Assembly: GCA_964588325.1 (NCBI GenBank)
Contig: CAZPOR010000008.1
Location: 62,001 to 126,000 of the forward strand
Direction: 5' to 3'
DNA: 64,000 nt
Source: Thiovibrio sp964588325
GTDB taxonomy: Bacteria; Desulfobacterota; Desulfobulbia; Desulfobulbales; Desulfurivibrionaceae
Below, one piece after another: positions 35,225 to 44,143 of this stretch. Position 1 is the stretch's first letter; the number at the start of each line of letters is the position of its first letter. A program made the translations under genes and the position numbers. A model generated the notes under the pieces. It did no database searches. It was not told where the DNA came from and worked only from the letters and a program-made list of their open reading frames with translations.

Positions 35225-36415
35225 CTACTCCTTATTTTTTGCTTCCAGAGCCGCGACTCCGGGGAGCGCCTTGCCCTCCATCAGCATGAGAAATGCGCCG
35301 CCGCCCGTGGAAATGTAGGAGATGTTGCTCGATTCTCCGGCCTTGTGCACCGCCACATCGGTATCTCCCCCTCCGACAATGGTCAGAGCGTGAGAGCGGG
35401 CCACATGCTGGACCATGGCCATGGTTCCCCGGGAAAAGGCGTCCATCTCAAAGGCGCCCATGGGTCCGTTCCAGATGATGGTTTTCGCGTCCTCCAGAGC
35501 CTCGGAAAAAAGAACCGTGGTGGCCGGGCCGATATCGAGGACCATCCAATCGGCTGGCACCTCCTGCACCGTTACCCGCTTGGATTCTGCCCGGGCTTCA
35601 AACCTGTCGGCGACGATGCAATCAACCGGCAAATACAGTTTGACCCCAAGGCGCTTGGCCTTGTTGAGCAATTCCCGGGCCGTATCGAGCAACTCGTCCT
35701 CGACCTTGGACTTCCCCATGCCATGCCCGATGCTTTTCAGGAAGGTGTTGGCCATGGCCCCGCCGATGATCATCTTGTCCACCCGGTCCATGAGGTTGTC
35801 CAGGGCGCCGAGCTTGCTCGACACCTTGGCTCCGCCCACGATGGCGACCAAGGGCCGCATGGGGTTGCTTACCGAACGGTGGAAATAATCCATCTCCTTT
35901 TGGAGCAGGAAGCCGGCCGCACACTGGTCCACGAACTGGGTCACCCCCACCACCGAAGCGTGGGCCCGATGCGCCACGGCAAAGGCATCGTTGATATAGA
36001 TATCGCAGAGGCTGGCCAACTGGCTGGCAAACCCCTCGTCGTTCTGCTGTTCTTCCGCATGAAAACGGAGATTTTCAAGAAGCAGCACGCTGCCGGGTTC
36101 CATGGCCTCCACCATGGCCCGGGTCTCCTCGCCGATGCAGTCGGGCGCCAGCTTGACCTCCTTGTTCAGCAGACGGGAGAGACGCTTGGCAGCGGGAGCC
36201 AGACTGAACTCCGGCTTGCGGCTGCCCTTGGGGCGTCCAAGATGCGAGCAGATGATGATCTTGGCATTTTCATCCAGGGCATAGTTGAGCGTGGGCAACA
36301 CCCCGCGAATCCGGATATCGTCGGTGATGTTCTGCTGTTCATCCAGCGGCACGTTAAAATCAACGCGGATGAGCAATTTCTTTCCCTTGATGTCAAGATC
36401 CCGGAGATTCTTCAT
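35225..36415 (-). CDS. pgk: Phosphoglycerate kinase
   Basis: The 396-residue product shows the PGK signature LIRVDFNVPLDE at the N-terminus, ICSHLGRPKG, AIVGGAKVSSK, the nucleotide site NGPMGAFE and the C-terminal GGGDTDVAV. It transfers phosphate between 1,3-bisphosphoglycerate and ADP. Length is as usual for the family. The gene is followed by tpiA at three bases and preceded by a rimI gene on the same strand, so one operon is likely. Confidence 0.97.
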   Translation of the reverse strand: MKNLRDLDIKGKKLLIRVDFNVPLDEQQNITDDIRIRGVLPTLNYALDENAKIIICSHLGRPKGSRKPEFSLAPAAKRLSRLLNKEVKLAPDCIGEETRAMVEAMEPGSVLLLENLRFHAEEQQNDEGFASQLASLCDIYINDAFAVAHRAHASVVGVTQFVDQCAAGFLLQKEMDYFHRSVSNPMRPLVAIVGGAKVSSKLGALDNLMDRVDKMIIGGAMANTFLKSIGHGMGKSKVEDELLDTARELLNKAKRLGVKLYLPVDCIVADRFEARAESKRVTVQEVPADWMVLDIGPATTVLFSEALEDAKTIIWNGPMGAFEMDAFSRGTMAMVQHVARSHALTIVGGGDTDVAVHKAGESSNISYISTGGGAFLMLMEGKALPGVAALEAKNKE

Positions 36416-36440
36416 GGGATTGTCCCTCCCTCAAACTTTT

Positions 36441-36932
36441 TTATGCGCCGGCGAGAACTGTCTTTTCCATGAGAATCGCATCTTCCGGCGGCGAGGTGTA
36501 GTAGTTTTTTCTCAGCCCCGCCCGGCAGAAACCGAATCGCTCGTACAAGGCCAAGGCCGGAAGATTGCCAGCGCGCAGTTCCAGAAAACAACGGCCCACG
36601 CCCTGCTTCGCCAGAAAGCGGAGAACGTGCGCCACAAGCTGCCCCGCTATCCCCTGCCGCCGATGTTCAAGGCCCACCGCGATTTTCAGCAGCTCCGCCT
36701 CGCCAACACAGCTCCGGCCACAGACAAAGCCGCACACCAGCCCAGAAGCGGTGGATTCGGCAACACACTGCCAGCCGCCCTCCTGTTCCAGCTCACTGGT
36801 CAGTTGCTCGACATTCCACGGAGAGAGATTTTCAGACTCGATGGCATGCACCGCCCCGAGATCATCGCCGGTCATGGGGCGAATCAAAAAGGCGCACGGC
36901 TCGCATTCCTCCTTGAGCCTTTCGCCTTTCAC
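36441..36932 (-). CDS. rimI: Ribosomal-protein alanine N-acetyltransferase RimI-like
   Basis: The 163-residue product is a GNAT acetyltransferase with the acetyl-CoA site VGLEHRRQGIAGQLV, GNLPALALYERFGF and a hydrophobic C-terminus as in RimI. The first ~15 residues (MKGERLKEECEPCAF) look like an extension; the domain proper starts at LIRPMTGDDL. Known RimI enzymes acetylate ribosomal protein S18. It sits between pgk and the gapA gene on the same strand, so it probably rides on the glycolytic transcript. Confidence 0.88.
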   Translation of the reverse strand: MKGERLKEECEPCAFLIRPMTGDDLGAVHAIESENLSPWNVEQLTSELEQEGGWQCVAESTASGLVCGFVCGRSCVGEAELLKIAVGLEHRRQGIAGQLVAHVLRFLAKQGVGRCFLELRAGNLPALALYERFGFCRAGLRKNYYTSPPEDAILMEKTVLAGA

Positions 36933-36947
36933 CTTTTTCCTGCCTTT

Positions 36948-38156
36948 CTAGATCATCTGCTCGGCGATGGAAACGGTCCTGTCGCCCAGCACGTTGGTAT
37001 AGCTGCCCAGCTCGTTGTCGTACCAAGCGTACACCACCGCCTGGGTCACCGGCACTTCCAGGATGGTCGGGCCGATGTTGCATCCGAGCTTGGCCAGATT
37101 CACCTTGAGGCTGCCCGTGCGGGTATGGGTCTCGGAACCCTCGATAACCGCGGCGGCAAACGGCAGACCGATGATATCCGTGGAAACGTGCTGCTCGTCG
37201 CTGTATTCCAGATAGCGGGAGTTCTTGGCGTAATCCCGGTAGATGGAGTTCACCAGATTCCGCTTGATGGGATTTTCCATGCTCTCGTCCTGGAGGTTGA
37301 GCACCAGGACAATCAGAGAGCCGGTATTGGTGGGAATCCGCACCGACTCGGCGATGAAGCCGATGCTCTTCATCTCCGGGATAACCAGGGGCAGAGCCTT
37401 TGCCGCACCGGTGGTGGTCAGGATGATATTATTGAAGATGCTGCGGCTTTTCCGGAGATCGGTGGCCCCGGCATTGGGCAACCGGTCCAGCACCTGCTGG
37501 CTGCCGGTGGCGGCATGGACCGTGACCATGGAGGCGCTCAAAAACCGGTCCGCGCCGAAATGATCCAGCATGGGCTTGATCATGTAGGAGAGGCAGGTGG
37601 TGGTGCAGGAGGCCGCGGAAATCAGGGTGTGCTGGGACGGGTTGAAATCGCCGTCGTTGATGCCCATCACCGTGGTGACGGCGTCGGCTGGCATCTCCAC
37701 CCCCTTGTTCTTGATCTTGAAGGGGGCGGAAAGGAGCACCTTTTCGGCTCCGGCCTGCACATGGCCCCGCAGGGCGCCCTTGGGGCTGTCCGCATCCGCG
37801 GTGGGATCGGTAAAAGCGCCGGTGGTGTCAACAACCAGCCGCACCCCGTTTTCCTTCCACTGGATCCCGGCGGGATTCCTTGCTTCACGCAGGATCTTGA
37901 CCGGTACGCCGTTGATGGTCATGGTGCCATCCGCGTCGTTGAGATTCTCAATAACCTGGGAGCCCTTGCAGCCATGGAGATACATGCCGAGCCGCCCGTA
38001 GGAGCTGTCCCGGTCGATGGAGCTTGCTATATCCTGAAGCCCGGTGCCCACCTGCCGCCCCACGTTGACCACAATCTCGGAAAAATGCTTGCGGGAAACA
38101 TGATGCCAGAGTGAAAGCTTACCGATCCGGCCCAGCCCGTTAATGCCTAATTTCAT
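36948..38156 (-). CDS. gap: Divergent glyceraldehyde-3-phosphate dehydrogenase (402 aa)
   Basis: The product is a GAPDH by overall layout: an N-terminal NAD fold (KLGINGLGRIGKLSL), the catalytic cysteine in SAASCTTTCLSYM (canonical SNASCTTNC), and the C-terminal WYDNELGSY. It is about 70 residues longer than typical GAPDH, with a loop of ~35 residues near residue 60-110, and the Asn of the usual NASC and TTN is changed. It lies at the head of the glycolytic gene group. The long form occurs in some anaerobes; the direction of use is not known. Confidence 0.88.
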   Translation of the reverse strand: MKLGINGLGRIGKLSLWHHVSRKHFSEIVVNVGRQVGTGLQDIASSIDRDSSYGRLGMYLHGCKGSQVIENLNDADGTMTINGVPVKILREARNPAGIQWKENGVRLVVDTTGAFTDPTADADSPKGALRGHVQAGAEKVLLSAPFKIKNKGVEMPADAVTTVMGINDGDFNPSQHTLISAASCTTTCLSYMIKPMLDHFGADRFLSASMVTVHAATGSQQVLDRLPNAGATDLRKSRSIFNNIILTTTGAAKALPLVIPEMKSIGFIAESVRIPTNTGSLIVLVLNLQDESMENPIKRNLVNSIYRDYAKNSRYLEYSDEQHVSTDIIGLPFAAAVIEGSETHTRTGSLKVNLAKLGCNIGPTILEVPVTQAVVYAWYDNELGSYTNVLGDRTVSIAEQMI

Positions 38157-38303
38157 GGGGATGCATCTCCTTCTGCGCGTTAATTAAACAGGCACATCTT
38201 GTGCTGCGAAACAATCTGTCGATTATACGAAAGGGTCATGCTTCCGGCAAGGAAAACTTTACAGCCGCGCCCCGGAAGACCTTGGCCGCATAGGTAAAAC
38301 AAC

Positions 38304-39680
38304 CTACTCGCTCTCCGGAGCCAGAGGCGGCCGGGCAATCTTGTGCAGGGGCTCCATGGGCGCGATATCCCTGACCAGGGCCGGGTCCATCTCCTGCAAC
38401 TTCCGGGCGGTGACCAGCACCCGCCCCTCAAAGGAACCCACCGCCCGGTTGTACGATTCCACCGCCCGGTCCAGCCCCTTGCGCATGTCGTGAAAATGAT
38501 CGCCCAATACCCCCAGCCGTTCATACAGGGTGCGTCCCAGCTCGCCGATGACCTGGGCATGCTCGGCGATCTTTTCCTGCCGCCAGCCGTAGGAGACCGC
38601 ACGCAGCAGGGCGATCAGCGTGGTGGGCGTGGCAAGGATGACCTTTTGCGCCACCCCGCATTCGATCAATTCAGGGTCCTGCTCCAGGGCGGCGCTAAAA
38701 AAATTCTCGCCGGGCAGAAAAAGAACCACGAACTCCGGCGTGGGCTGAAATTGTTCCCAATAAAATTTTCCGGCCAACTGGCCGAGATGGGTGCGCACCT
38801 GCCGGGCATGCTCCTTGAGCCTTGCCTGCCGGGTCTCGTCATCCCCCGCCTCCATGGCCTCAAGATAGGCGGACAGCGGGGTTTTGGAATCGACCACGAT
38901 ATTCTTGCCGTTGGGCAGCCGGACGATCAGATCCGGGCGCAGCCGGCCGGCCCCGGTTTCCACCGACCCCTGCTCGACAAAATCGCAATGCTCCACCATC
39001 CCGGCCATCTCGACCACCCGCCGCAGTTGCATCTCGCCCCACCGGCCGCGCACCGAGGGCTTGCGCAACGCATTGACCAGATTAGCCGTTTCCCCGTGGA
39101 GCCGGGCCTGGCTGGTGGCCAGGGACTTGACCTGCTCGGTCAGCCCGGCATACGCCTCGACCCGCTCTTTTTCCACCTGGCGGATCTGGTCATCGACCTT
39201 TTTCAGAGATTCATGCATGGGCAACAGCAGCTCCTGAATGGCCCGTTTTCTGGTTTCCATGTCGGCCATGCCCCGTTCCTGAAATTTTGCCAGGGTCTGC
39301 TGGGCAAGCTCCAGAAACCGCTGGCTGTTGCTTTGAAAGATATCGGCGGAAATGGACTTGAAGGCGTTGGCCAGTTCCTGCCTCGCCTCCTGCAGAAGCG
39401 CTTGTTTTTCCTGGAGTTGCCGCTGCTCCACCTCAAGCCGCGCCGCAAGCTCCGCGACCCTGGCTTGCAGCAGCCCGTTTTCCCGCCGCAGTCCGGTGCG
39501 CTCCTCCTCTCCCGCGGCCAACCGCCTCTCCAAATCGACAAGCTGACCCTCCCGGAGCTGCACCCGCTCCTCGGCCAGCCCGCGCTGCCCGGCCAGACGG
39601 TTTCGCATGAGCAGCCACATCAGCATGCCGCCGAAGCACATCCCAGCCATGGCCGAAAAAAAAGCAAAAATGATATCCAT
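38304..39680 (-). CDS. rmuC: DNA recombination protein RmuC
   Basis: The ~458-residue product has an N-terminal membrane helix (DIIFAFFSAMAGMCFGGMLMW), a long coiled coil (~30-190), and the RmuC nuclease-like domain (~220-420) with GRWGEMQLRRVVEMAGM, RPDLIVRLPNGKNIVVDSKT and the closing LRAVSYGWRQEK. RmuC limits DNA inversion at short repeats. The ATG at 39680 is chosen because GGGGA lies before it. Confidence 0.93.
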   Translation of the reverse strand: MDIIFAFFSAMAGMCFGGMLMWLLMRNRLAGQRGLAEERVQLREGQLVDLERRLAAGEEERTGLRRENGLLQARVAELAARLEVEQRQLQEKQALLQEARQELANAFKSISADIFQSNSQRFLELAQQTLAKFQERGMADMETRKRAIQELLLPMHESLKKVDDQIRQVEKERVEAYAGLTEQVKSLATSQARLHGETANLVNALRKPSVRGRWGEMQLRRVVEMAGMVEHCDFVEQGSVETGAGRLRPDLIVRLPNGKNIVVDSKTPLSAYLEAMEAGDDETRQARLKEHARQVRTHLGQLAGKFYWEQFQPTPEFVVLFLPGENFFSAALEQDPELIECGVAQKVILATPTTLIALLRAVSYGWRQEKIAEHAQVIGELGRTLYERLGVLGDHFHDMRKGLDRAVESYNRAVGSFEGRVLVTARKLQEMDPALVRDIAPMEPLHKIARPPLAPESE

Positions 39681-39832
39681 CGGCACATTCCCCAAAAAAC
39701 TTTACGATTAATCTGTAAAAAAACGAAAAAAAATTATACAATTTTACCAACCCGTTATTTTACGGTGAAAATCATCGCTCGTTTCGGTCACGGATGACCG
39801 CCCCACATCACCTCAACGGAAGGAGGCTCGCC

Positions 39833-40876
39833 ATGGCTTTCCAAATCACCAACACCACCGCCCTCTCCGCCCACGGCAACCTGGCCACCTCATACAACAG
39901 CCTGGCAAAATCCGTGGAGCGGCTTTCATCGGGACTCCGGATCAACCGCGCCGCCGACGACCCGGCCGGGCTGCATATCGCCTCCGGCCTTGACGCCCAG
40001 GCAAAGAGCTTCGGCCAGGCAATCCGCAACTCCAACGACGGCACCTCCATCATGCAGATCATGGACGATGCCCTGTACGAGTCGGTCAACATCCTCTCCT
40101 CCATCAAAACCAAGGCCGTGCAGGCCGCGCAGGACAGCCAGTCAACCGCCACCCGCAAAACCATTCAGAATGATATCACCAAATTGCTGGAGGAGCTCAA
40201 TATTATCGCCCAAACCTCCACCTACAACGGGCAAAACCTGCTGACCGGCATATTCAGCGACAAAAAATTCCAGATCGGCGCCGGCCCAATAGCGGCCGGA
40301 ACAACGTTATCCGCCGACACCGTGACCACGGCGGACACAACGATGACCAACGACATGCTGCTCCTAAACGGCTCCATCATCAAATCCGGCTCGACCATGA
40401 CCGCAGGCGCCTATGCAGGGGAAAACCTCACCCTCAACGCGGCCATGACCACCAGCCAGAACATGACCCTGCTCGCCAGCGGTTCGGTACTCGCCGCCAA
40501 TGCGGGAGGCGCGGCAAGCACCCAGCTCACCAGCGAAACCACCCTGCGCCTTTCCGACCTGAGCGTTCTTACGGCCGGCGATGCGCAAACCGCCATCGTC
40601 CTTGCCGAAGCCGCCATGGACGACATCAACGCCATCCGCGCCACAGTGGGCGCCACCCAGAGCCAGTTTGCCGCCAACGTCGCGAACCTCTCCACCGCCC
40701 AGGTCAATGCGCAGAACGCCTACTCGAACATTATGGATATTGACTTTTCCGAGGAAACCATTATTTTTACCAAAATGAACGTGCTGATGCAGCCCGGCTC
40801 CTTTGCCCTTACCCAGGCCAACGCCATGACAACAGGCGTTCTCAATCTGCTGCAAGGGGGAAGCGGCAGCAACTAG
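39833..40876 (+). CDS. fliC: Flagellin-like protein
   Basis: The 347-residue product has the conserved flagellin N-terminus (NTTALSAHGNLATSYNSLAKS, SVERLSSGLRINRAADDPAG) and C-terminus (AQVNAQNAYSNIMDIDFSEET with TGVLNLLQG), with a central domain of Thr- and Ala-rich repeats (LLLNGSIIKSGSTMTAGAY) exposed in filaments. The start has GGAAGGAGG upstream. No flagellar basal-body genes lie nearby, so this is a detached filament gene. A terminator follows at 40949. Confidence 0.9.
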   Translation: MAFQITNTTALSAHGNLATSYNSLAKSVERLSSGLRINRAADDPAGLHIASGLDAQAKSFGQAIRNSNDGTSIMQIMDDALYESVNILSSIKTKAVQAAQDSQSTATRKTIQNDITKLLEELNIIAQTSTYNGQNLLTGIFSDKKFQIGAGPIAAGTTLSADTVTTADTTMTNDMLLLNGSIIKSGSTMTAGAYAGENLTLNAAMTTSQNMTLLASGSVLAANAGGAASTQLTSETTLRLSDLSVLTAGDAQTAIVLAEAAMDDINAIRATVGATQSQFAANVANLSTAQVNAQNAYSNIMDIDFSEETIIFTKMNVLMQPGSFALTQANAMTTGVLNLLQGGSGSN

Positions 40877-40948
40877 CCGCGGCAAGCCCGGATTTCCCGA
40901 AACATTTCACGCCGCACCGTTTCGCCCCACCGCTGCACCACAGACACC

Positions 40949-40984
40949 AAAAGGGCTCACCTGTTGAGCCCTTTTCTTTTTTTA
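40949..40984 (+). terminator. Flagellin terminator
   Basis: An 11-pair stem (AAAAGGGCTCA / TGAGCCCTTTT) with a five-base loop is followed by eight T within ten bases. It stands between the flagellin and the sulfite reductase genes. Confidence 0.9.
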
Positions 40985-41015
40985 TTGTTACGCTATTTTG
41001 CAAGGAGAAAACCCC

Positions 41016-41678
41016 ATGTTGAACGACGGCGAAAAAGGTGCGGTACTACAACGCGACAAGGAAACCTATGCCATTGTCCCCCATCTTCCGCTCGGCCTCA
41101 TCACCCCGGCGCAACTGCGCAAGATCGCCGACGTAGCGGAAAAATACAAGACAGCCGCCCTCAAGATCACCAGCGCGGCCCGCATTGCCATTGTCGGCCT
41201 CAAGGAAGCGGACATCGACAATGTTTGGCAGGATCTGGACATGAATCCCGGGGCAGCCATCGGCCTCTGTGTTCGCAGCATCAAGGCCTGCCCCGGCAAC
41301 ACCCTCTGCCGCCTTGGCCAGCAGGATGCCTTGGCCATGGGCATGGAACTCGATACCCGCTACCACGGCCTCGTGCTGCCCGGCAAGATGAAAATGGGGG
41401 TCTCCGGCTGTCCCAACCAGTGCGCCGAGACCTCGGTAAAGGATCTGGGGCTGGTGGGCAAGGCCAAGGGCTGGACCATCCTGGTCGGAGGCAATGCCGC
41501 CTCCAAGGCGAGAATCGGCGTCACCCTCTGCGAAAACCTTTCCAGCGAGGAAACGTTGGCCACCTGCGCGCGGATCATCGCCTACTTCAAGGAAAACGCC
41601 AAAAAAGGCGAGCGGATGGGCCGGTTCCTGGACAGGATCGGCCTTGAGACCTTCCGGGCCGCCGTGCTTGCCGGATAG
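41016..41678 (+). CDS. Small assimilatory-type sirohaem sulfite reductase
   Basis: The 220-residue product has one nitrite/sulfite reductase ferredoxin-like half-domain and a sirohaem/Fe-S half with the cysteines CVRSIKACPGNTLC and GVSGCPNQCAET. Length and layout match the single-chain ~24-kDa assimilatory-type sulfite reductases (aSiR, P590) of sulfate reducers. It reduces sulfite or nitrite by electrons from an Fe-S donor. The start follows AAGGAG. There are no other sulfur genes nearby, and a tRNA follows. Confidence 0.88.
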   Translation: MLNDGEKGAVLQRDKETYAIVPHLPLGLITPAQLRKIADVAEKYKTAALKITSAARIAIVGLKEADIDNVWQDLDMNPGAAIGLCVRSIKACPGNTLCRLGQQDALAMGMELDTRYHGLVLPGKMKMGVSGCPNQCAETSVKDLGLVGKAKGWTILVGGNAASKARIGVTLCENLSSEETLATCARIIAYFKENAKKGERMGRFLDRIGLETFRAAVLAG

Positions 41679-41825
41679 TTTCTATTTCCGGCCCTGCCAT
41701 GGGCTTGCCGCCCGTGGCAGGGCGGTCCCGCGCCCCTTCTCCTCTCCCCCCGACCAATCACAAATACTATTGACAATTTTGAAGTATCGGCTATTTTGTT
41801 TGATTCAGTCTTGGTTAGAGAATAT

Positions 41826-41902
41826 GGGCCTATAGCTCAACTGGCTAGAGCCACCGGCTCATAACCGGTCGGTCCCTGGTTCGAATCCAGGTAGGCCCAC
41901 CA
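41826..41902 (+). tRNA. tRNA with CAU anticodon (Ile2 or elongator Met)
   Basis: A 77-base cloverleaf with acceptor GGGCCTA / TAGGCCC, D-arm GCTCAACTGGCTAGAGC, anticodon stem ACCGG / CCGGT around CTCATAA (anticodon CAT) and the T-arm CTGGTTCGAATCCAG ends in CCA. The acceptor starts with a G-C pair, so it is not an initiator. The sequence alone does not settle whether it is read as isoleucine (with lysidine) or elongator methionine. Confidence 0.95.
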
Positions 41903-42092
41903 CAAAAAGCCGGAACAGACAGAGCAGGGATGCAGTGCACGCGCGACAGAAATCAATACATCCGGATATGTTTTGGCAAGGCCCAGGCAGGATTCCGGAC
42001 ACAAGGTGCGACCACACACGGTTAGCGCCTTTTTTTTATTGTACGGCTATTTTCAAATAACGGCCTAGGCTACCCACGGACACCAACAAAGG

Positions 42093-42974
42093 ATGCCGGA
42101 AGAAAAATTTTCCACCGCAGCGCTTCTCTCGATCCTCGACTCCATTGCCCCGTTTGCCATGGCTGAACCATGGGACAACGTCGGGCTCATGGTCGGGGAT
42201 CCCGGCCGGCAGGTCAACGGGATCCTCATCGCCCTCGACCCAACAGAGGCGCTCATTCACGAAGCCCTCTCGCAGAACCTGAACACCATCCTCACCCACC
42301 ACCCCCTGATCTTCCATCCCCTGAAAACAATCCGCTCCGACACCCCCATGGGCCGTATCCTGAAAACAGCCCTTGCCCACAACCTTTCCCTCATTGCCTG
42401 CCACACCAACCTCGATCGTATCGCCGCCGGGGTCAGCAACGCCTTGGCGGAAAGACTTGACCTGCGCGACACCCGGCCGCTCACCGGTCCGGAATACCCC
42501 GAACATGCCCCAAACCCCGGCTTTGGCAAAATCGGCACCCTGCCCGCCCCCCTCGCCTCCGAGCAATTCCTACACCGTGTACTGACCATTCTTGATGCCC
42601 AGGGCCTCCAGCTTGCCGGCCCCCTGCCGGAGACCATCCACACCGTGGCCCTCTGCGGGGGAAGCGGTTCCGATCTGGCAGAAACCGCCTGGAGCATGGG
42701 AGCGCAAGTCTATATTACCGCCGAGGTGAAGCACAGCGTGGCCCGTTGGGCAGAGGAAGCAGGGTTTTGCGTAATTGACGCGGGCCATTACCCAACCGAA
42801 AAACTCATCGTCCCGATCCTGGCGAAGACGCTGAAAAAAACCTGCGCCGCCAGAGGATTCGCCCCGATAATCACCACCACCGCCCAACAGGACAATCCCA
42901 TGCATTGGGTTGTCTCGGATGATAACACACCCAGATTCTGTCAACCAATAGAACCATTGAGGAAGCACAATTGA
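42093..42974 (+). CDS. NIF3-like dinuclear metal-centre protein
   Basis: The 293-residue product belongs to the NIF3/YbgI family: an N-terminal metal site with PWDNVGLMVG, ILTHHPLIFHP and CHTNLDRI, and a C-terminal part with VALCGGSGSD and ITAEVKHS...DAGHYPTEK. The two conserved His clusters bind a di-iron or zinc centre in hexameric rings. Its function is uncertain; partners are sometimes GTP cyclohydrolase-like. It overlaps the next gene, whose TTG start shares the stop TGA. Confidence 0.92.
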   Translation: MPEEKFSTAALLSILDSIAPFAMAEPWDNVGLMVGDPGRQVNGILIALDPTEALIHEALSQNLNTILTHHPLIFHPLKTIRSDTPMGRILKTALAHNLSLIACHTNLDRIAAGVSNALAERLDLRDTRPLTGPEYPEHAPNPGFGKIGTLPAPLASEQFLHRVLTILDAQGLQLAGPLPETIHTVALCGGSGSDLAETAWSMGAQVYITAEVKHSVARWAEEAGFCVIDAGHYPTEKLIVPILAKTLKKTCAARGFAPIITTTAQQDNPMHWVVSDDNTPRFCQPIEPLRKHN

Positions 42975-43690
42975 AAGCAAACATCTCGCATCTCAGGGAA
43001 CTCCAGGCCATTGACCAAAAAATCAGCACCCTGGACAAGGAAATCGCCGCCAGCGCCGCAGAAATTGACAGCCGCCGCGCCAGTCTCGTTGGCCACAAAG
43101 AAGCCATTGACCTGTTGACCGCGAAGATCGCCGCATGCGAACAGCAGCGCCGTGAACTCGAGGCCGAACTCGAAGACGAGCAGGTCCGGATCAAGGACCG
43201 GCAGGCCAAACTGATGAATGTCCAGACCAACCGCGAGTACCAGAGCATTCTCAAGGAAACGGAAGACGGAAAAAAAACCAACACGCAGCGGGAAGAGACG
43301 GTGGTTCAGCTCATGGAGCAGATCGAGGCCCTCAAGACCAAGATCGAGGAAGAGAGCAAGATCTGCGAGGAAGATGAAAAGATGCTTGCCGAGGACATCG
43401 CCGCGGTCGAGAAAAAAACCAGCCAATTCACCGCGGAAAAAAGCAAGATCCTGAAAAATCGTGAAAGCAAGGCGAGCGCCGTAACCGCCAGCCTGCTCAA
43501 AAAATACACCTCCATCCGGGACAAACGCAACGGCCTGGCCATTGTCCCGGTAACCGGCGGCGTGTGCCGGGGCTGTTTCATGAACATCCCGCCGCAGCTT
43601 TATAATGATCTGATGAAGGAAGACAAGCTCATCTCCTGTCCCACCTGTCACCGCATCATGTTCCATCAGACCGAGACCGAGGAAGAATAA
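42971..43690 (+). CDS. Zinc-ribbon coiled-coil protein (CT398-like)
   Basis: The 239-residue product starts with TTG overlapping the previous stop (TTGA). It is a long antiparallel coiled coil (~10-165) followed by a C4 zinc ribbon, CRGCFMNIPPQLYND then CPTCHRIMF. This matches the CT398/HP0958-like family often paired with NIF3 genes. In related bacteria it has been linked to flagellar or RNA-polymerase partners; the role here is unknown. Confidence 0.9.
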   Translation: MKANISHLRELQAIDQKISTLDKEIAASAAEIDSRRASLVGHKEAIDLLTAKIAACEQQRRELEAELEDEQVRIKDRQAKLMNVQTNREYQSILKETEDGKKTNTQREETVVQLMEQIEALKTKIEEESKICEEDEKMLAEDIAAVEKKTSQFTAEKSKILKNRESKASAVTASLLKKYTSIRDKRNGLAIVPVTGGVCRGCFMNIPPQLYNDLMKEDKLISCPTCHRIMFHQTETEEE

Positions 43691-43770
43691 GGCCTCCGGC
43701 CGGTGGAGAAATCCGGCAGGATTGCGGAAGGGTTTCTTGACCTTTTCCGATTCTGCTTGTAGTTGTAGCA

Positions 43771-44131
43771 GTGTGGGAGTGGGCGCATGATCGCTGGCGG
43801 CAATTGCCGCCAGAGGAAAGTCCGGACTCCGCAGGGCAAGGAGGTTCGTAACACGAACTGGGGGCGACCCCGAGGAAAGTGCCACAGAAAACAAACCGCC
43901 GGACAACCGGTAAGGGTGAAAAGGTGGGGTAAGAGCCCACCGCTTGCGTGGCGACACGCAAGGCACGGCAAACCCCTCCTGGAGCAAAACCAAATAGGGA
44001 AGCGTTTGAGGGCGGCCCGCCCGAGGCTTCCGGGTAGGTTGCAAGAGATGCCGGGCAACCGGCATCCATAGAGAAATGATCATGGCCCCTGCAAAGGGGT
44101 ACAGAATCCGGCTTACAGCCCACTCCCTTTT
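43771..44131 (+). ncRNA. rnpB: RNase P RNA (rnpB)
   Basis: The hallmarks of bacterial RNase P RNA are all present: GAGGAAAGTCCGGACTCC in the P4 region, GGTAAGGGTGAAAAGGTGGG and GTAAGAGCCCACC, GGAGCAAAACCAAATAGGGA, and the 3' AGAATCCGGCTTACAGCCCA. The 5' GGGAGTGGGC pairs with GCCCACTCCC near 44126, and eight T follow as terminator. It lies between the zinc-ribbon gene and ispDF. The exact ends are inferred from the P1 helix. Confidence 0.95.
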
Positions 44132-44143
44132 TTTTATTTTCAC

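Noticed and set aside
41837..42019. A 60-residue minus-strand frame containing YLDSNQGPTGYEPVA
   Set aside because: It is the well-known false translation of the complement of a tRNA gene.
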